Assembly (NCBI GenBank): GCA_963989385.1
Contig: OZ022513.1
Span: 20,009,928 to 20,073,927, forward strand
Direction: 5' to 3'
DNA from: Ctena decussata
Lineage: Eukaryota; Mollusca; Bivalvia; Lucinida; Lucinidae
Length of the DNA: 64,000 nt
The notes under the pieces were generated by a model. That model saw only the letters and a list, made by a program, of their open reading frames with translations, was not told the DNA's origin and made no database searches. Shown here piece by piece: positions 8,690-20,574 of the stretch (positions are counted from its first letter, which is position 1; each line of letters starts with the position of its first letter). The position numbers and the translations under genes were made by a program.

Positions 8690-10320
8690 AAACACCCTGT
8701 CAGGGGTGTTGCAACAAAGAGACAAAGTTTGAGTGATAGATAACAAATTTCAATGGTCTGAATCAAACCTCAGTGAAATTTGGCTATTGTCTTTCAGAAA
8801 AAGTTGGTGGCAGGAGGGTGGGGTCATTAGAGATGGGGTAAGAGCTTAATATGAGAAAAAATGGATCTGTAACGTAGTTACAATGACGGATCATAACTTA
8901 CGTTTATAGAGACTTATTAAAGATGGATAAATTTACCTCATCTTTATTAAACTGCTCCTTACATTATATCTGGAGCCTTAAAGTTTTGGGATAAAAAGAG
9001 GGGCTACAACATAAATAGTTGTACAAATTGCCATCCCTGAATTCACATCAAACCGCAGTTTTATCTGAGGCTCAATGTTAACTAGTAAAGACTACATACT
9101 TAGTATGATAATGTTGCTCGGTAGGGGAACCCTTGCCGAGCAAGAAAGCTTTACTTGTTGGCAAATTTAATGCTATGTCATCAGGGTTTTAAATCATAGC
9201 TTTAAGGTTAACGCAAGGAAAATACCTTAATTATGGCATATGGGAACGCCAACCGTTTAGATCAGTCTGCATACCTTATCATTCTGGGCACATATTTCCG
9301 TTTTTCTGAGGAGTCAGTGATACTTGAGGGCAATGGAAAGCTCTAATCAGCCTGCACATGTGTGCTGCGCCTTATTAGAGTTTTAGTTTTAAGGTATCTA
9401 TCTGGAGATCGCGCTCAAATTTGTAGGTATAGGACATTATGAAGGTGGTAATTACAGGGGTAATTACCCATATATTGAAGAGAAGATCCTGAGCAAGCAG
9501 TGTAGACACTGATCAGACTGCTCCTGAGGAGCAGTCTGATCAGGGTCTACAATGTTTGCCAATTTGACATATTCAAATTTTAGGAGGAATATGGTAATTT
9601 ATTCAGGTGACCCAGTATTAAGGATAATTATGGTAATAAGTGGCTATAGGACTGACAAGCTTGACCTAGTATGAGACAGGGATTGACACCAGATTTCAAT
9701 TGATACTTTTTGGAGATCCGATCAGAGAGGACTGAGCTTGATTGTACCTCCTGCGTGCAATGACATGGGTTACGTTTGGGGAAAACTTGTCTTAAGCATG
9801 CATACTTGGACCTGATCATTGTGATGACTAATCAATGGGGGTGGTTAAGTCAGGCGATGGTGCTGGGTAACTTTCAGTGCCAGGGCGTCCTACTAATTTA
9901 GATAATAGTAGGGCTAGGGCCTACTATATGCTTGCAGTTGGTGCGGATGATCCTCTATCATTTCTGTTTTCTTTCTCCCTCTCTCTCTAGGGGACAGATC
10001 AATATACACATGTAGACTGAAATACTGTCTCAAAGAGCCGTAATAACCCCAAAACAACAAACCAACCAACTAATCAGTGCTGCATAAGAAAGAGTAGGAA
10101 TAATTTTCCATATTTTTGCATAAAAAGTACATTGTGACCCCTCATTAGAGACAGGTCTGATGATGGGTCACGTTAACATATGTGTAATGATGGGTCACAA
10201 TATTATGTTTGTTTTTGATGGGAAATAAGAAAAAAATGTCTCAGAATAACTTTATGTGAAGGTCTGATTTATATTATGTTCTTTGACTGTCAGTCTCAAC
10301 TGGGTCATGTTAGCCAATGG
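8690..10320. other. Intronic DNA, mostly unclassified, with one hairpin MITE
   Basis: Within ANOS1 intron 1. At 9495-9560 there is a hairpin built on CTGATCAGACTGCTCC, the first of several such copies. Around 10128-10200 lies a decayed copy of the GTTGTGACCCCTCAT hairpin family. I see no exon on either strand in the rest. Confidence 0.6.
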
Positions 10321-10326
10321 GTTAAT

Positions 10327-10660
10327 CACAGGGTATAATCGATTCCGCCAATTTTCGCTTCCTGCAGAGACTGTACATCATATTTGGCTTCCGCCGAGAC
10401 TGTTCGCGAACTCATGCTTCCTGCCGAGACTTCTGTACATGATAAATGGCTTCCCTGCAAAGACTGTCTGCATGATTCTGCTTCCTGCCGAGGCTCTCGG
10501 CAGGAAGCAGAGTCACGCGGACAGTCTCGGCAGAAAGCCATTTTACGAGGACAGTAGTCTCTGCAGGAAGCAAGAGTTCGCGGACAGTCTCAGCGGAAGC
10601 CAAATATGACGGACCATGTCTGCAGGAAGCGAAAATTGGCGGAATCGATTATACTCCGTG
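10327..10660. mobile_element. CACAGGG palindromic element, copy C
   Basis: 334 bp with duplicated TTAAT at 10322-10326 and 10661-10665. Same unit order as copy B; the right terminus has ATACTCCGTG instead of ATACCCTGTG. Confidence 0.9.
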
Positions 10661-10837
10661 TTAATGTAATCCAGAGTTGCTGGTTTGATTCCTGCCAATA
10701 GCCTCTGAATAATTTCATCTTCCTTCATTAGAGTCTCAGCCATTTGCCCACTGCCCTGAAATGACTAAAACACTGTTGATAAGACAGTAAAACTTCAAAT
10801 CAATACCTAAATATTGTCAAAACTTGTGACCCTTATT

Positions 10838-11166
10838 CACAGGGTATAATCGATTCGCTAATTTTCGCTTCCTGCAGAGACTGTACATCATATTTGGCTT
10901 CTGCAAAGACTGTCCGCGATCTTTTGCCTCCTGCCAAGACTTCTGTACATGATAAATGGCTTCCTGCCGAGACTGTCCGCGTGATTCTGCCTCCTGCCGA
11001 GGCTCTCGGCAGGAAGCAGATTCACGCGGACAGTCTCGGCAGGAAGCCATTTTACGAGGGCAGTAGTCTCTGCAGGAAGCAAGAGTTCACGGACAGTCTC
11101 GGCGGAAGCCAATATGACGGACAGTCTCTGCAGGAAGCCAAAATTGGTGGAATCAGAGCCAGTGTG
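10838..11166. mobile_element. CACAGGG palindromic element, copy D
   Basis: 329 bp only about 180 bp from copy C. Flanked by TTATT (10833-10837, 11167-11171). The right terminus has diverged (GGAATCAGAGCCAGTGTG), yet the target duplication still fixes the boundary. Confidence 0.85.
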
Positions 11167-11208
11167 TTATTAGAGCCAATCTGACTAAGATCTGTATATG
11201 AGAGGCAT

Positions 11209-11289
11209 ACTGTAATGTACCTAAATATTGGGATGCCTAAAAAGATTAAATTTTCCTTTTGGGACAAATGGAAAATGAATTATTTTTAG
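11209..11289. mobile_element. Truncated GTGCCTAAATATTGGGACACC-type hairpin MITE
   Basis: Left arm and centre of the family that is intact at 11981-12089 and 63667-63766. The right arm breaks off into a different repeat that starts AGCTCGCCTGTACGG and recurs inverted near 11408. Confidence 0.6.
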
Positions 11290-11704
11290 CTCGCCTGTAC
11301 GGAAGTACGGACAGCTATTGTTGTCACTTGATGGTGGGCATGGGCATGGGCGTCACTCTTTAAAGTTTTTTGTTAAAGTTTTTTTATGTGATGGGCAAGG
11401 CACTGCAGGCGAGCTATCCTGTACGGGGACAGGTCTTGTTAGGTGTCCCAGTACAGTAGTTACAAGTTGCCTCCACATTTCTTATTGTTTGTATTCAAAT
11501 TCTAAAAACGTAAATTTTAAATTTAATAGCTGACCAATTTGCATTATTGCATAAATTAGAAGTTTTGTATTACTTGTTTTGCATAAATTATAGAATGTCA
11601 GTGTGTCCTTATCAACCCAGTTTCAAATTTCGAATACCATAGTCGTCCTAATAAATTCACCAGGTATGAAAAAGGGGCATTATTTTGTGCCTTAAAACAG
11701 TAAA

Positions 11705-11946
11705 TGAGACACGAAACGAAGAAATCAGCACAGTGCCATGTGCACCCAGCAAAGACTCAGATGAGCCTGAGCAGCCATCCATTTTGATCAGTGATCTGAG
11801 TCTTCGCTTTGCATTTTAAGAGTAGTTAAGGGTCTTAGCTAGCTTCATACAGACAGGGAAGACTCATTTTAGACATCCGGCCAGTCTGATCTGAGTCTTT
11901 GCTGGGCGCACAATTGTCACTTTGTTGGGTTTGTCATGTTGTTACT
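11705..11946. mobile_element. TGAGCC-CGACACGAG long-hairpin MITE, copy 2 (diverged)
   Basis: Same arrangement as 1799-2036, including the GACTCAGAT ... ATCTGAGTC arms; the outer ends are degraded. Confidence 0.7.
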
Positions 11947-11980
11947 TAAATCAGCCACTTGACAAAATGCTTCCAATAAA

Positions 11981-12089
11981 TACTGTAATGTGCCTAAATT
12001 TTGGGACACCTGAAAATAATTAATTTTCCATTTGGGAAATGGAAAATTAATTATTTTCAGGTGTCCCAATACTTTAGCACATTACAGTA
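11981..12089. mobile_element. 109-bp near-perfect hairpin MITE
   Basis: TACTGTAATGTGCCTAAATT at the left and its complement (with one or two changes) at the right, with the dyad at CCATTTGGGAAATGG. Second intact copy at 63667-63766. Confidence 0.8.
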
Positions 12090-12200
12090 ATACTGTAAAA
12101 GTTCTATGTAGTGGTACAGATAAGGCTGAGAAAATAGAGCAGAACCAGGTAATACTGTGCCTAACCTGAACCCACATTGGTGAGAGACCTTAAATTATAT

Positions 12201-12823
12201 TTAACCCTTAGACTGCTGAAAAAATAATTCACCTGGCCCTAAAATGGGGGTAGGGGTATCTCAGAGGCCATAACTTGCACACACTCTGGTCGATTTGCTT
12301 GAAATTTTCACTCAATATGGCCGATGTGTGAGCTGCCATTTTCCGGAAGTTACCAAAGTCACGTGACCTGCCATATTTGGGTGTCACATGATAACACCGG
12401 GACCCGACGTAGACACTTAAAAAAAACAAAAAATAGTACAAGATATTAGCGCCAGTGATATGCTTTGTATGACAAAAGTAATTGCTTGTCTGAGGGCCGG
12501 TGTTATTGCTGAATATTTATCAAGAGAGAAAGTTTGGAAGGATGAAGTCTAGTTGTCAGAAAATCGGGATCAAGTAAGTAGGGGTAGCCACCTGAAAAGC
12601 TGATGTTGAAAATATCATAAATTTTTGATGTTTTCTCCGTGTTTAAAAGGTCAACAAATCAATAAGGTGGGTAAAACCTTGCTCTAGTAGAAAGCAGATT
12701 CCCTCCTGCATAGGACAACCGCAAATGATGGGGAGTACTTGATGTCTAGTGTGCCTGACGTGCTCTCAAAGTGACCTACCCCTCGAGCACGACTATAGTC
12801 GTGCTTAGCAGTCTAAGGGTTAA
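12201..12823. mobile_element. TTAA-flanked element with TTAACCCTTAGACTGCT ends
   Basis: Inverted ends TTAACCCTTAGACTGCT and AGCAGTCTAAGGGTTAA. TTAA target and CCC start point to a piggyBac-type (or Kolobok-type) non-autonomous element. 623 bp with no transposase frame. Confidence 0.7.
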
Positions 12824-12905
12824 GTGTTGTACTACCACTAAGCAATGGAGGCCACTCAATACACATTGTAGTATTTTGGGACCAATTCTTATGCAGAATA
12901 CATAA

Positions 12906-13114
12906 TGAACAGCAATACAAAACCAGCAAAGTGGCATGTGCTCCCAGCGAAGGCAGCCTTGGCATCCGCTGAGTCTGTTAGAGTCTTTGCCGTCAGCATG
13001 GAGGTAGCTTAGACCCTTAGCCACCCTTTAAGCCAACAGTGAAGACTCTTATGAGTCTGAATGGATGCCCAGGCTGTACAGGACACTTTGTTGTTTTTGT
13101 TGTGTCTCGGCTCA
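12906..13114. mobile_element. Decayed TGAGCC-CGACACGAG hairpin MITE
   Basis: Retains GTGGCATGTGCTCCCAGCG, GCTTAGACCCTTAGCCACCC and the GTTGTGTCTCGGCTCA right end. Confidence 0.6.
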
Positions 13115-13139
13115 TATTAATATAATTGTGGAACTGGAA

Positions 13140-13730
13140 AATTGCTTGGACCGGTGACTGTCCTAATATTTAGAATTTTAATGGTTATGGTAATAAACTT
13201 GTTCAAATTTAAACTTCTGATGGGATGACAGTTTTCGCTGTTTGGACTGAATTAACTGCTGTGTTTTATCTTTGAGCTTCCTCTGTTAATGTTTGTAACT
13301 GTTGACTTTGGTCAGCGTACTGATAATCCTATTTATACGGTAATGTCACCAGGGAAATGGTCCGGGCATGTGGGAGCGTGATTATGCATCCTGGGCTTTT
13401 TGGACAGAATCATACATAAGACCCTAAAATATTTTGCAAAACTTAAACTGATCATGCTCTCTAACTTTGACCTCAGATTCAAAATTTGAGAAAAAAAAAG
13501 AAAAAAAAAACATGCCCTTTTTCTAGAGGCTTAAAATGTGGAAACCCCACCATAATTTTCAAAGGGAGACAACCTTTGAAACTTCATATTTGCTTCCAAG
13601 AATTACAAAACCCATCCAAAAAAGGGGTTTACTCTTAAAGGATAGCAAATTGTTACTGTAATGTATGTGTTTCATGACCCCCACTGAAAAAAAACACAGA
13701 GTTGCTTTCCTTGAAAATATATTTTCATAA
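13140..13730. other. Intronic DNA without a recognised feature
   Basis: AT-rich, with A tracts near 13490-13512. No exon pattern seen on either strand. Confidence 0.5.
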
Positions 13731-13732
13731 AA

Positions 13733-13970
13733 TGAGCCGCGACACGAGAAAACCAACAATGTGGTTGTGCGCCCAGCGCAGACTCAGATCAGCCTGAACA
13801 TCTACTCAGTTTGATTTGACTCTTCGTTAAATGCTCAAATGGTAGCTAAGGGTCTAAGCTACCTCCGTGCGGACAGTGAAGGCTGTGATCAGACTGGGCG
13901 GATGCCCAGGCTGATATGAGTCTGAGCTGGGCGCACAACCACATTGTTGGTTTTGTCGTGTCGCGGCTCA
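13733..13970. mobile_element. TGAGCC-CGACACGAG long-hairpin MITE, copy 3 (intact)
   Basis: 238 bp, with ends TGAGCCGCGACACGAGAAAA and its complement. Confidence 0.85.
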
Positions 13971-14339
13971 AATTTACCTTAAGTTGCGTCCACCCATTTG
14001 AAAAATTAAATTAAAGGTTTTATTTGCAAAGCTTGCATTTATGTAAAACTTCATAATTCATATGTCTTGCAAATTGTAAGAGAGAATAAACATGTCAGGG
14101 AGACGACACATTTTCTCGTTGATAGACTTGTGTATTATTATTAGATCCTGTGTTTGCAATGTCTTATCGTTGTTTGTCCCGGCCAGGTGTTGAGATATCG
14201 TAAGGTCAAACCAATTTCTCAATGAAGGTTTGCTTTGTATATATGTTACATACTCAGCGTCAGTGAAAACACACTACTCATAATGTTAGTTATTTTTGGG
14301 ACCAAATTGTCTCACTTTTTTTGTAAATTTACATCATTT

Positions 14340-14494
14340 TCAACAGTATTACAGTCATCAGGCCAATTTGGCAGGTTGATACTATGAAAGGTTGTATGCA
14401 ATGGAACCCTGTATTTCCATCTCTAGCGGGAATCAAACCTGGGACTGCTAGATCAGTAGGACAGGGCTTAAACTCAGCTACTAGGGCTGTGGAG
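14340..14494 (-). mobile_element. tRNA-derived SINE, family 2 (decayed)
   Basis: Minus-strand tRNA-like head with B box remnant (GGGAATCAAACCTGGGACTG on plus) and CTAGATCAGTAGGACAGGGC, as in the better copy at 28351-28553. Confidence 0.6.
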
Positions 14495-14680
14495 CGCTTT
14501 GAAGTGGGGTCTAGAATTTCCTCCTCTAATAAAAGGCAAGGGGAATTTATTAGAGCAGGGGTTTTTATTAGGATTAATCCGGTATGTTGTGACCCCTCAT
14601 TAGATCTGTCTCACCAAGACAGTTCTAATGAGAGATCACAACATATGTTTTTATGGGAAAATCAGGAATATTATCTCTGA
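14495..14680. repeat. Fragments of two MITE families
   Basis: 14495-14580 is the right part of the family containing TTATTAGGATTAAT (also 20200 and 43470). 14580-14660 is a GTTGTGACCCCTCAT ... ATGAGAGATCACAACATATG hairpin. Confidence 0.55.
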
Positions 14681-15114
14681 ATTAACCCTGTTACCCTTTT
14701 ACATGTATAACAGTATGATGAAATGATACCAAACTCTCTGCTATACAGGGGGTGGCTCATACCTTAAACCTTTTCTTTTTCATACTAAACAGAGCCTGTG
14801 GGTGCTAGTTGGCTTAATCATAGATTTTAAATTGAATGAAATGATCAGGATTTACTTTTACCCTTCCGTGACACATGAAGAAATTAACATTTCAAATAAA
14901 GTGTGATCTTATGCTTATCAAAATTCCATGCATTAAAGATGTTAGTGTATAAAACAGCATGACGGTTAAAAGTTGTACTGAACAGTACCATACTCAGCCC
15001 TACATCCCTTGTGGTGGCCTACTGGAAGTTTAACTGGAGCTCGAGGAAAGCTGAAATTTTGGGACCAGAATTTGAGAAATTTTTCTAGCGTATTTATCCA
15101 GCTATAAAACAGGG

Positions 15115-15265
15115 GCATTTGACACCAAGCATGTAAGTTCAGTCATATTCATTGTGGTTTAAGATTGTTTTTTCCATTCCAAAACAGTCCCAAAAATCTA
15201 GATCCATCTTGTAAGATGGATCTAGATTTTCAGGATCGTTTTGAAAAGGCCCCGTCTTTAAACCA
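15115..15265. mobile_element. Hairpin MITE with CCAAAAATCTAGATCCATCTT core
   Basis: Inverted AAAATCTAGATCCATCTTG / CAAGATGGATCTAGATTTT around 15190-15230, flanked by weaker inverted sequence. Relatives are near 2041-2090, 30265-30300, 33990-34190, 48540-48620, 52300-52360 and 60015-60205. Confidence 0.65.
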
Positions 15266-15590
15266 AATGAAATGCACTAACTTTAAAATAAAAATTCTGT
15301 TGCTCTGTAAAGAGAAAAATTGTGATTTTTAATGAAGTTAAACAAAAGTGTATGTTTCAGAAGTGTTAATTAAAATAGTACTAAAATGGGAATATAAAGT
15401 ACTGCATGCCAATATTTTGGTTTACATGCGCAGCCCAGTGTTAACTAGAACAAGAAGTAGGTTTGTAACTTTCACATTTTGACATTTTGATGGATTAAAT
15501 TTTTTTAATGTCAACTCATATACAAGTGCCAGGCACACTCTGTTTACCTAAACTGTAAATGCGCATTTTTATTAATTCCAGGATTTCTTT

Positions 15591-16724
15591 TATGCCCCTG
15601 AAGAAACACTGTCGGTCTGTCCGTTACAAATCGTGTCTCAGCAATAACTTAAACTTTGATGAACTTTCACAGAAAAATAAAACATAATGAGAAAGTGTGT
15701 CTCGCACAAGACTTAGGTCCATGATGCCCAAGGTCAAGTTCAAAGTTGGGTCAGAGGTCAAACTGTGACTCAGAATTGTGTCTCAGCGATAACTTATAAA
15801 CTAATGAAACAAATTCAATGAAACTTCACAGATAGATAAAGCATAATGAGAAGATGTGTTATGCGCACAAATTAGGTTCCCTGATCCAAGGTCAAGGCCA
15901 CAGTCAGTGGTCAGAGGTCATTAATCTGTCTTTGCGATTTCTTAAAACCTATATACATAAGGGAATTTCATCAAAATTCTAAGAAAGGTAAACTGTAATG
16001 AGACGGTATGTCACACACAATCTTAAAGTTCCAAAGTTCAAGGTCAAGGTCAAAATCTGGGGTCAGAGGTCAAAATACATCTTGGCAATTACTCAAGAAA
16101 GTACCAAAGCAAATTTTATTCAACTTAGCAGACAGATAAAAGGTAATGAGAAGGTATGCCAGGGACAAGACATAGGTTCTCACACCCAAGGTCAAGGTTA
16201 CAGTCAAAGGTAGAAGGTCAAGTCGCTTCTCCTGAAACTCTAAGAACAACCACGGGAAATTGGATTAAACCAGGAAATTGAGATGGTATGTCACAATCAA
16301 AATAAAGGTTCTCTTGCCCACGGTCAGGGTCACAGTTAGGGCTCACTGAGGTCAAATCATGAGTCTGAATTGAAACAGCTGAAGTGAATGTCATCAAATT
16401 TCAAAGAAGAAGAACGCATGATAAAATGATACATTTTTTTTTTTAAATTAAGGATCCCATACCCAAGGTCAAGGTCACAATCAGGGGTCAGACATCAGAT
16501 TTTTAGTATACTACCTCAAAAACAGCTAAAGCAAGTTTGATCAAATTTCAAAGGTCAGCTTCTGTCAAGAACAACAGCACAGATTGAGTAGGGTTGAATT
16601 AAGTCCGCATACTCTTAAACTTCTTAATTGCATTTGAATGTCACAGAAAAGTAAAGCAAATTGAGAACCTTGGTCAAGGTACCCCGGGTCAAAGGATAGT
16701 TCAAGGGGCCTTCGGGGCATTTGT
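15591..16724 (+). mobile_element. Tandem-repeat-bearing element, type a
   Basis: Starts TTTATGCCCCTGAAG, ends CCTTCGGGGCATTTG, has a short GTCTGTCCGT stretch near the start, then degenerate repeats of roughly 115-125 bp built around AAGGTCAAGGTCACAGTCAG and TGAAACTTCACAGA. Architecture shared with 26605-27786, 50296-51302 and 58732-59385. Confidence 0.65.
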
Positions 16725-16729
16725 TACAA

Positions 16730-17200
16730 TTACAGGTACTATAACATTTAGGGGATAATTGTACTCAAAATTGTCATTTTGGGAGGTAAATCGTCGGTTT
16801 TGTGGTCAGAAATTTCGTTTTAATCCCCCCAGCCAATTTTCAATACAGTTATCCCCATTCTAATGCACTTTTCTACATTTTCACCTTTTACAATGTACAG
16901 TGTACTATTTTGCACCCATTTCAAGCACTGTCAGCAACGTAAAACCAAACGTCAGCCAATGAGAAGCGACGTTACTTAATGACGTTGGGTTTGCGACAGT
17001 ATATCGCAAATTTTTGACGTTATCCATTCAGACATAGCGTTATATACGTAAGTGCATTAGAATTCTTGTTTTCTTATTTTTCTGCAAAATCGTATGTATC
17101 CTCGTTGGAACGTCATAGCAATTTAAAAAGGCATTATGAGAAGTTCATGCACACATCATCATAATAGATGAATGGATGACTTGAGATTTTACTTCCTTTT
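16730..17200. other. Intronic DNA, no feature recognised
   Basis: Contains CAGCCAATGAGAAGCGACG near 16950. No exon or repeat boundary could be supported. Confidence 0.45.
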
Positions 17201-17204
17201 CAAC

Positions 17205-17365
17205 TGTTTTTCAATCATATCAGGATGATGGAAGAATGATACTGAAATGCTGTGTGCAAGGGAACCCAGTTTGTGGTAGGAAGGATTCTCGCATCAAGCA
17301 GGGCTCGAACTCGGGTCCGCTAGATCAGTAGGCCAGCGCTTAACCCACTGAGCTACCAGGGCTCC
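17205..17365 (-). mobile_element. tRNA-derived SINE, family 2
   Basis: Minus-strand head ends at 17365 with GGAGCCCTGGTAGCTCAGTG (A box) when reversed, and the B box lies at about 17305-17320. The body runs leftwards. Confidence 0.75.
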
Positions 17366-17530
17366 TCACTTACTATAGCTTTTTGCACTTACTATTATAG
17401 CAAAAATAATCAAGCTCTATGATCAGGTTATATCTGGTTGAAGAAATGAATGAAATTATATATATGTCACTTCGCACGAGCCCGATACTTGCCATATATT
17501 AAGGTCTACATAAGCCATGGGAAAACTATA

Positions 17531-17770
17531 TGAGACATAACACGAGAAAACCAACAAAGTGGTTTTGCTCAAAGCGTAGACTCAGATCAGCCTGGGCATC
17601 CGCCCAGTCTGATAAGAGTCTTCCCTTAGCACTAGTAAAGGGTACTTGAGGGTCTAAGGAAGCTACCTTCATGGGGAGAGCAAAGACTGATGAGACTAGG
17701 CAGATGCCCAGGCTGATCTGAGTCTGTGCTGGGTGCACAAACTTTTATTGGTTTTCTCGTGTTGCGGCTT
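17531..17770. mobile_element. TGAGCC-CGACACGAG long-hairpin MITE, copy 4
   Basis: Ends TGAGACATAACACGAGAAAA and TTTTCTCGTGTTGCGGCTTA; inner GACTCAGATCAGCCTGGGCA arms are intact. Confidence 0.8.
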
Positions 17771-18358
17771 AATTATACAGGAGCTGAAAGCAGCTGTACA
17801 TGAATATTTTTGTCAAATTACTACCTTTTTTATTTAGGTAAATTAGTATGTGGCGAATGAGAAAAACTTGATTCGTCATTGAGAAGAATTACTGTCATTG
17901 ACGGTTTGCCGCTTGACCTGGTTAGCAGAATACATAATATATATTGATACAAATGATGCGAAAGATAAAAGTCAAGCCCTCAGTTATTCAGAATTTTGAG
18001 ACTTTGGGGCCGAAATTATTTGTATATTTAAGGAGAATGGGTTATTTTTGAGGGGAATATTTACCCCGCCATTTTTGCAGAGGATCAGAATGATGTTTTC
18101 CTTATAAAATAGACCCCTGTTTAGCTGGGGCTCCTACAGGAAAGCGTTTGTTAAACCCTGAAAAGTTGTCTTTCTTTGTAAACAAAATTATGGCAGAAAA
18201 ATGTGGAGATGTATCCAGACACCTTAATTAATGTAAATAAACAGTTGCAGAATTTAGAATGATCTTCTTAGTGCTACTAGGCCCAAGTGCCAGAGAGCTA
18301 AATTTATAAACCCATTCCATTCGGGATACCCCTTTAGGGGTATCTGGGCAAACAGTTT

Positions 18359-18524
18359 AGAGTGAGTGAGTGAACTCGGGTTTAACGTCCCACCAACAAA
18401 GAGGTCATATGGAGACGGGACCTTTGTTTAAAGTCTTGTCCGAAAGACCGGAGAAGCGGGGGATCGATCTTGCGACCCCTGGATTGGTAGTCCGGAGTGT
18501 TATCCACTAGGCTACAGCTGCTCC
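18359..18524 (-). mobile_element. tRNA-derived SINE, family 3, nested
   Basis: 166 bp on the minus strand. The head end at 18524 begins GGAGCAGCTGTAGCCTAGTG when reversed; the tail has GAGTGAGTGAGTGAAC. A 9-bp duplication AAACAGTTT flanks it (18350-18358 and 18525-18533). Confidence 0.85.
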
Positions 18525-18598
18525 AAACAGTTTGGATACAGATCAGGCCCCACAAACGTGGAGCCTGAACTGAGATCCAAACTGTTTGCTGCCTAGAC

Positions 18599-18939
18599 CA
18601 CAGAGTATAATCGATTCCGCCAATTTTCGCTTCCTGCAGAGACTGTCCGTCATATTTGGCTTCCACCGAGACTGTCCGCAAACTCTTGCTTCCTGTGGGG
18701 ACTACTGTCCTCAAGAAATGGCTTCCTGCTGAGACTGTCCGCGTGACTCTGCTTCCTGTCGAGAGCCTTGGCAGGAAGCAGAATCATGCGGACAGTCTCT
18801 GCAGGAAGCCATTCATCATGTACAGAAGTCTCGGCAGGAAGCAAGAGATCATGGACAGTCTCGGCAGAAGCCAAATATCCAAATATGATGTACAGTCTCT
18901 GCAGGAAGCGAAAATTAGCGGAATCGATTATACCCTGTG
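18599..18939. mobile_element. CACAGGG palindromic element, copy E, nested
   Basis: 341 bp with TAGAC (18594-18598) and TAGAT (18940-18944) flanking. It sits inside the TTAA-type MITE. One arm has an extra 8-bp CAAATATC-like duplication near 18872. Confidence 0.88.
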
Positions 18940-19157
18940 TAGATATCATTTCTAGACCAATATTGTCAAAATATTCTTGATATTGCAGACGACAAAATAT
19001 GACAAAAATTACCCAGAATGCAATAGGTTAATTCCAGCATGCTGCTCTGTCAGTGTCTGTCAACTGACCAGTCTCTTCAAAAACTCAGGGGTCACTAAAC
19101 CTGCCTTATCCTTGGGTTTATCAGCAAAATTAACACAGCATTCACCAAAATGGAGTA

Positions 19158-19324
19158 ACTGAGTGAGTGAACTCGGGTTTAACGTCTCACCAACAACGAG
19201 GTCATATGGAGATGGGACCTCGGTTTAATTTCACATCCGCAAGACTGGAGAAGCGGGGGATCGATCTTGCGACCCTTGGATTGGTAGTAGTACGGAGTGT
19301 TATCCACTACACTACAGCCACTCG
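19158..19324 (-). mobile_element. tRNA-derived SINE, family 3
   Basis: Second copy of the 18359-18524 family; same head (CAGTGGATAACACTCC-like when reversed) and the same GAGTGAGTGAACTCGGGTTT end. Confidence 0.75.
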
Positions 19325-19598
19325 ACCTCGCCAAATTGAAGAAGTCAGTGATTGGGGTGGAAGAGCTCCAAGCTGAGTTCAGCAGACATGCTCAGCTTGG
19401 TAGAGTTATAAAAAATTATAAAATCCATAAAAGGCATTAAACTGTGCCTTTATTATAATTCATAGCTACTAGTTTTGTGAATACAGCCACATATGGTGTA
19501 GAAAATGAATGAAACTTTATATTATGTAAATTTACCCACCTGCGCCTGTTAAAACATAATTTTTGCCCTGTCAAATGAGCAACAAGCAAAAAGGATGC

Positions 19599-19812
19599 TT
19601 AACGCTTCAAGCACCTGGAGTGACGAAAATAGCATAATTTGCAAACAGTGTAGATCCTGATGAGGCGGCTCATAATAAGCCTCCTCATCTAGATCTACAC
19701 TGTTTGCCCTCTGGTCTTTGAATTCTCAATATGAAATATCTTGGACAAGGCTTTTTTTTAATTTTTGCAGACGTAGATTTTGTCATCTGCTTTTTGGTGC
19801 TTAAAGAGTTAA
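19599..19812. mobile_element. TTAA-type MITE with GATGAGGCGGCTCAT hairpin, copy 1
   Basis: Ends TTAACGCTTCAAGCACC and GGTGCTTAAAGAGTTAA. The central hairpin is GTAGATCCTGATGAGGCGGC / GCCTCCTCATCTAGATCTAC. Best copies are at 25100-25310 and 63430-63640. Confidence 0.8.
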
Positions 19813-20174
19813 TGCAAAGGCCAAGAGCAAGCTCTAATCAGATCCTTTGCATTTAAAAACTGCACAGATTTTCAGGCTTATGTTGAGTCTTCACTGTTTA
19901 CAAATACCATATTGATCCTATTAAATGCCCTGGGGGCATTGCATTTTGCGAAAGGGGGATGTTATGTAGAGTCTAAATCGTAGTAAATCAGCCACTGGCT
20001 AAACCACTGTAATAAGCAATGTAAAGGTGATGGGTTTGCTTCAAAGGAAGCAATTCTACGAGTTTCTATCATAATTTTAAGAGTAGACCCCATTTCAAAG
20101 CTACCTTATCTAGCAAAACAAACAGGAATTCATGCAGCATAATATAACATTATTTTTGGTAAAGAGGCAGCAGT

Positions 20175-20202
20175 GGGGGGGGGGGGGGGGGGGGGGGGGG
20201 GG
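20175..20202 (+). repeat. Run of 28 guanines
   Basis: Uninterrupted G28 inside a partial MITE (19905-20225) whose other copies have CAAGGGGGGTGCG here. Its length is likely polymorphic and error-prone. Confidence 0.9.
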
Positions 20203-20266
20203 AGATCAGGATTAATATGGTATTATTCTACAAATTGGCATTGCCATAACTAGTTGGTTTCCATAC

Positions 20267-20560
20267 CACAGGGTATAAACCAATCCGCTTCCTGAAGAGA
20301 CTGTCCGTCATATTTGGCTTCCCCCGAGACTGTTCGCGATCTCTTGCTTCCAGCCGAGATTTCTGTACATGATAAATGGCTTCCTGCAGAGACTGTCAGC
20401 AAGATTCTGCTTCCTGCTGAGGCTCTTGACAGGAAGCAGAGTCACGCAGACAGTCTCGGCAGGAAGCCATTTTTCGAGGACGGTAGTCCCTGCAGGAAGC
20501 AAGAGATCGCAGACAGTCTCTGCAGGAAGCAAAAATTGGCGGACTGGTTTATACCCTGTG
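20267..20560. mobile_element. CACAGGG palindromic element, copy F (variant terminus)
   Basis: 294 bp, with ends CACAGGGTATAAACCAATCC and its near-complement, a subfamily terminus shared with copy G. Flank duplication is only ATAC and is imperfect. Confidence 0.8.
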
Positions 20561-20574
20561 ATACTGATTTGTCA

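Larger units (their letters stand above)
18307..19031. mobile_element. TTAA-type MITE interrupted by a SINE and a palindromic element
   Basis: Pieces 18307-18358, 18525-18598 and 18940-19031 align in order with the uninterrupted copy at 24281-24511, from AACCCATTCCATTC to GAATGCAATAGGTTAA. The left TTAA is mutated to TAAA. Confidence 0.8.

Noticed and set aside
10543..10743. Minus-strand frame starting MAETLMKEDEIIQRLLAGIK, with an acceptor-like CAG upstream
   Set aside because: No family recognised. The plus strand over GGTTTGATTCCTGCC looks like a decayed SINE B box, and the frame runs into the palindromic element.
18650..18955. Overlapping open frames of about 99 codons on both strands reading LLPAETV / GRKQNHADSL repeats, also at 7763-8032, 10283-10609, 20308-20592 and 41510-41866
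   Set aside because: They lie entirely in the CACAGGG palindromic element. Unit lengths near 30 bp keep frames open on both strands, so the peptides are by-products of the DNA repeat.
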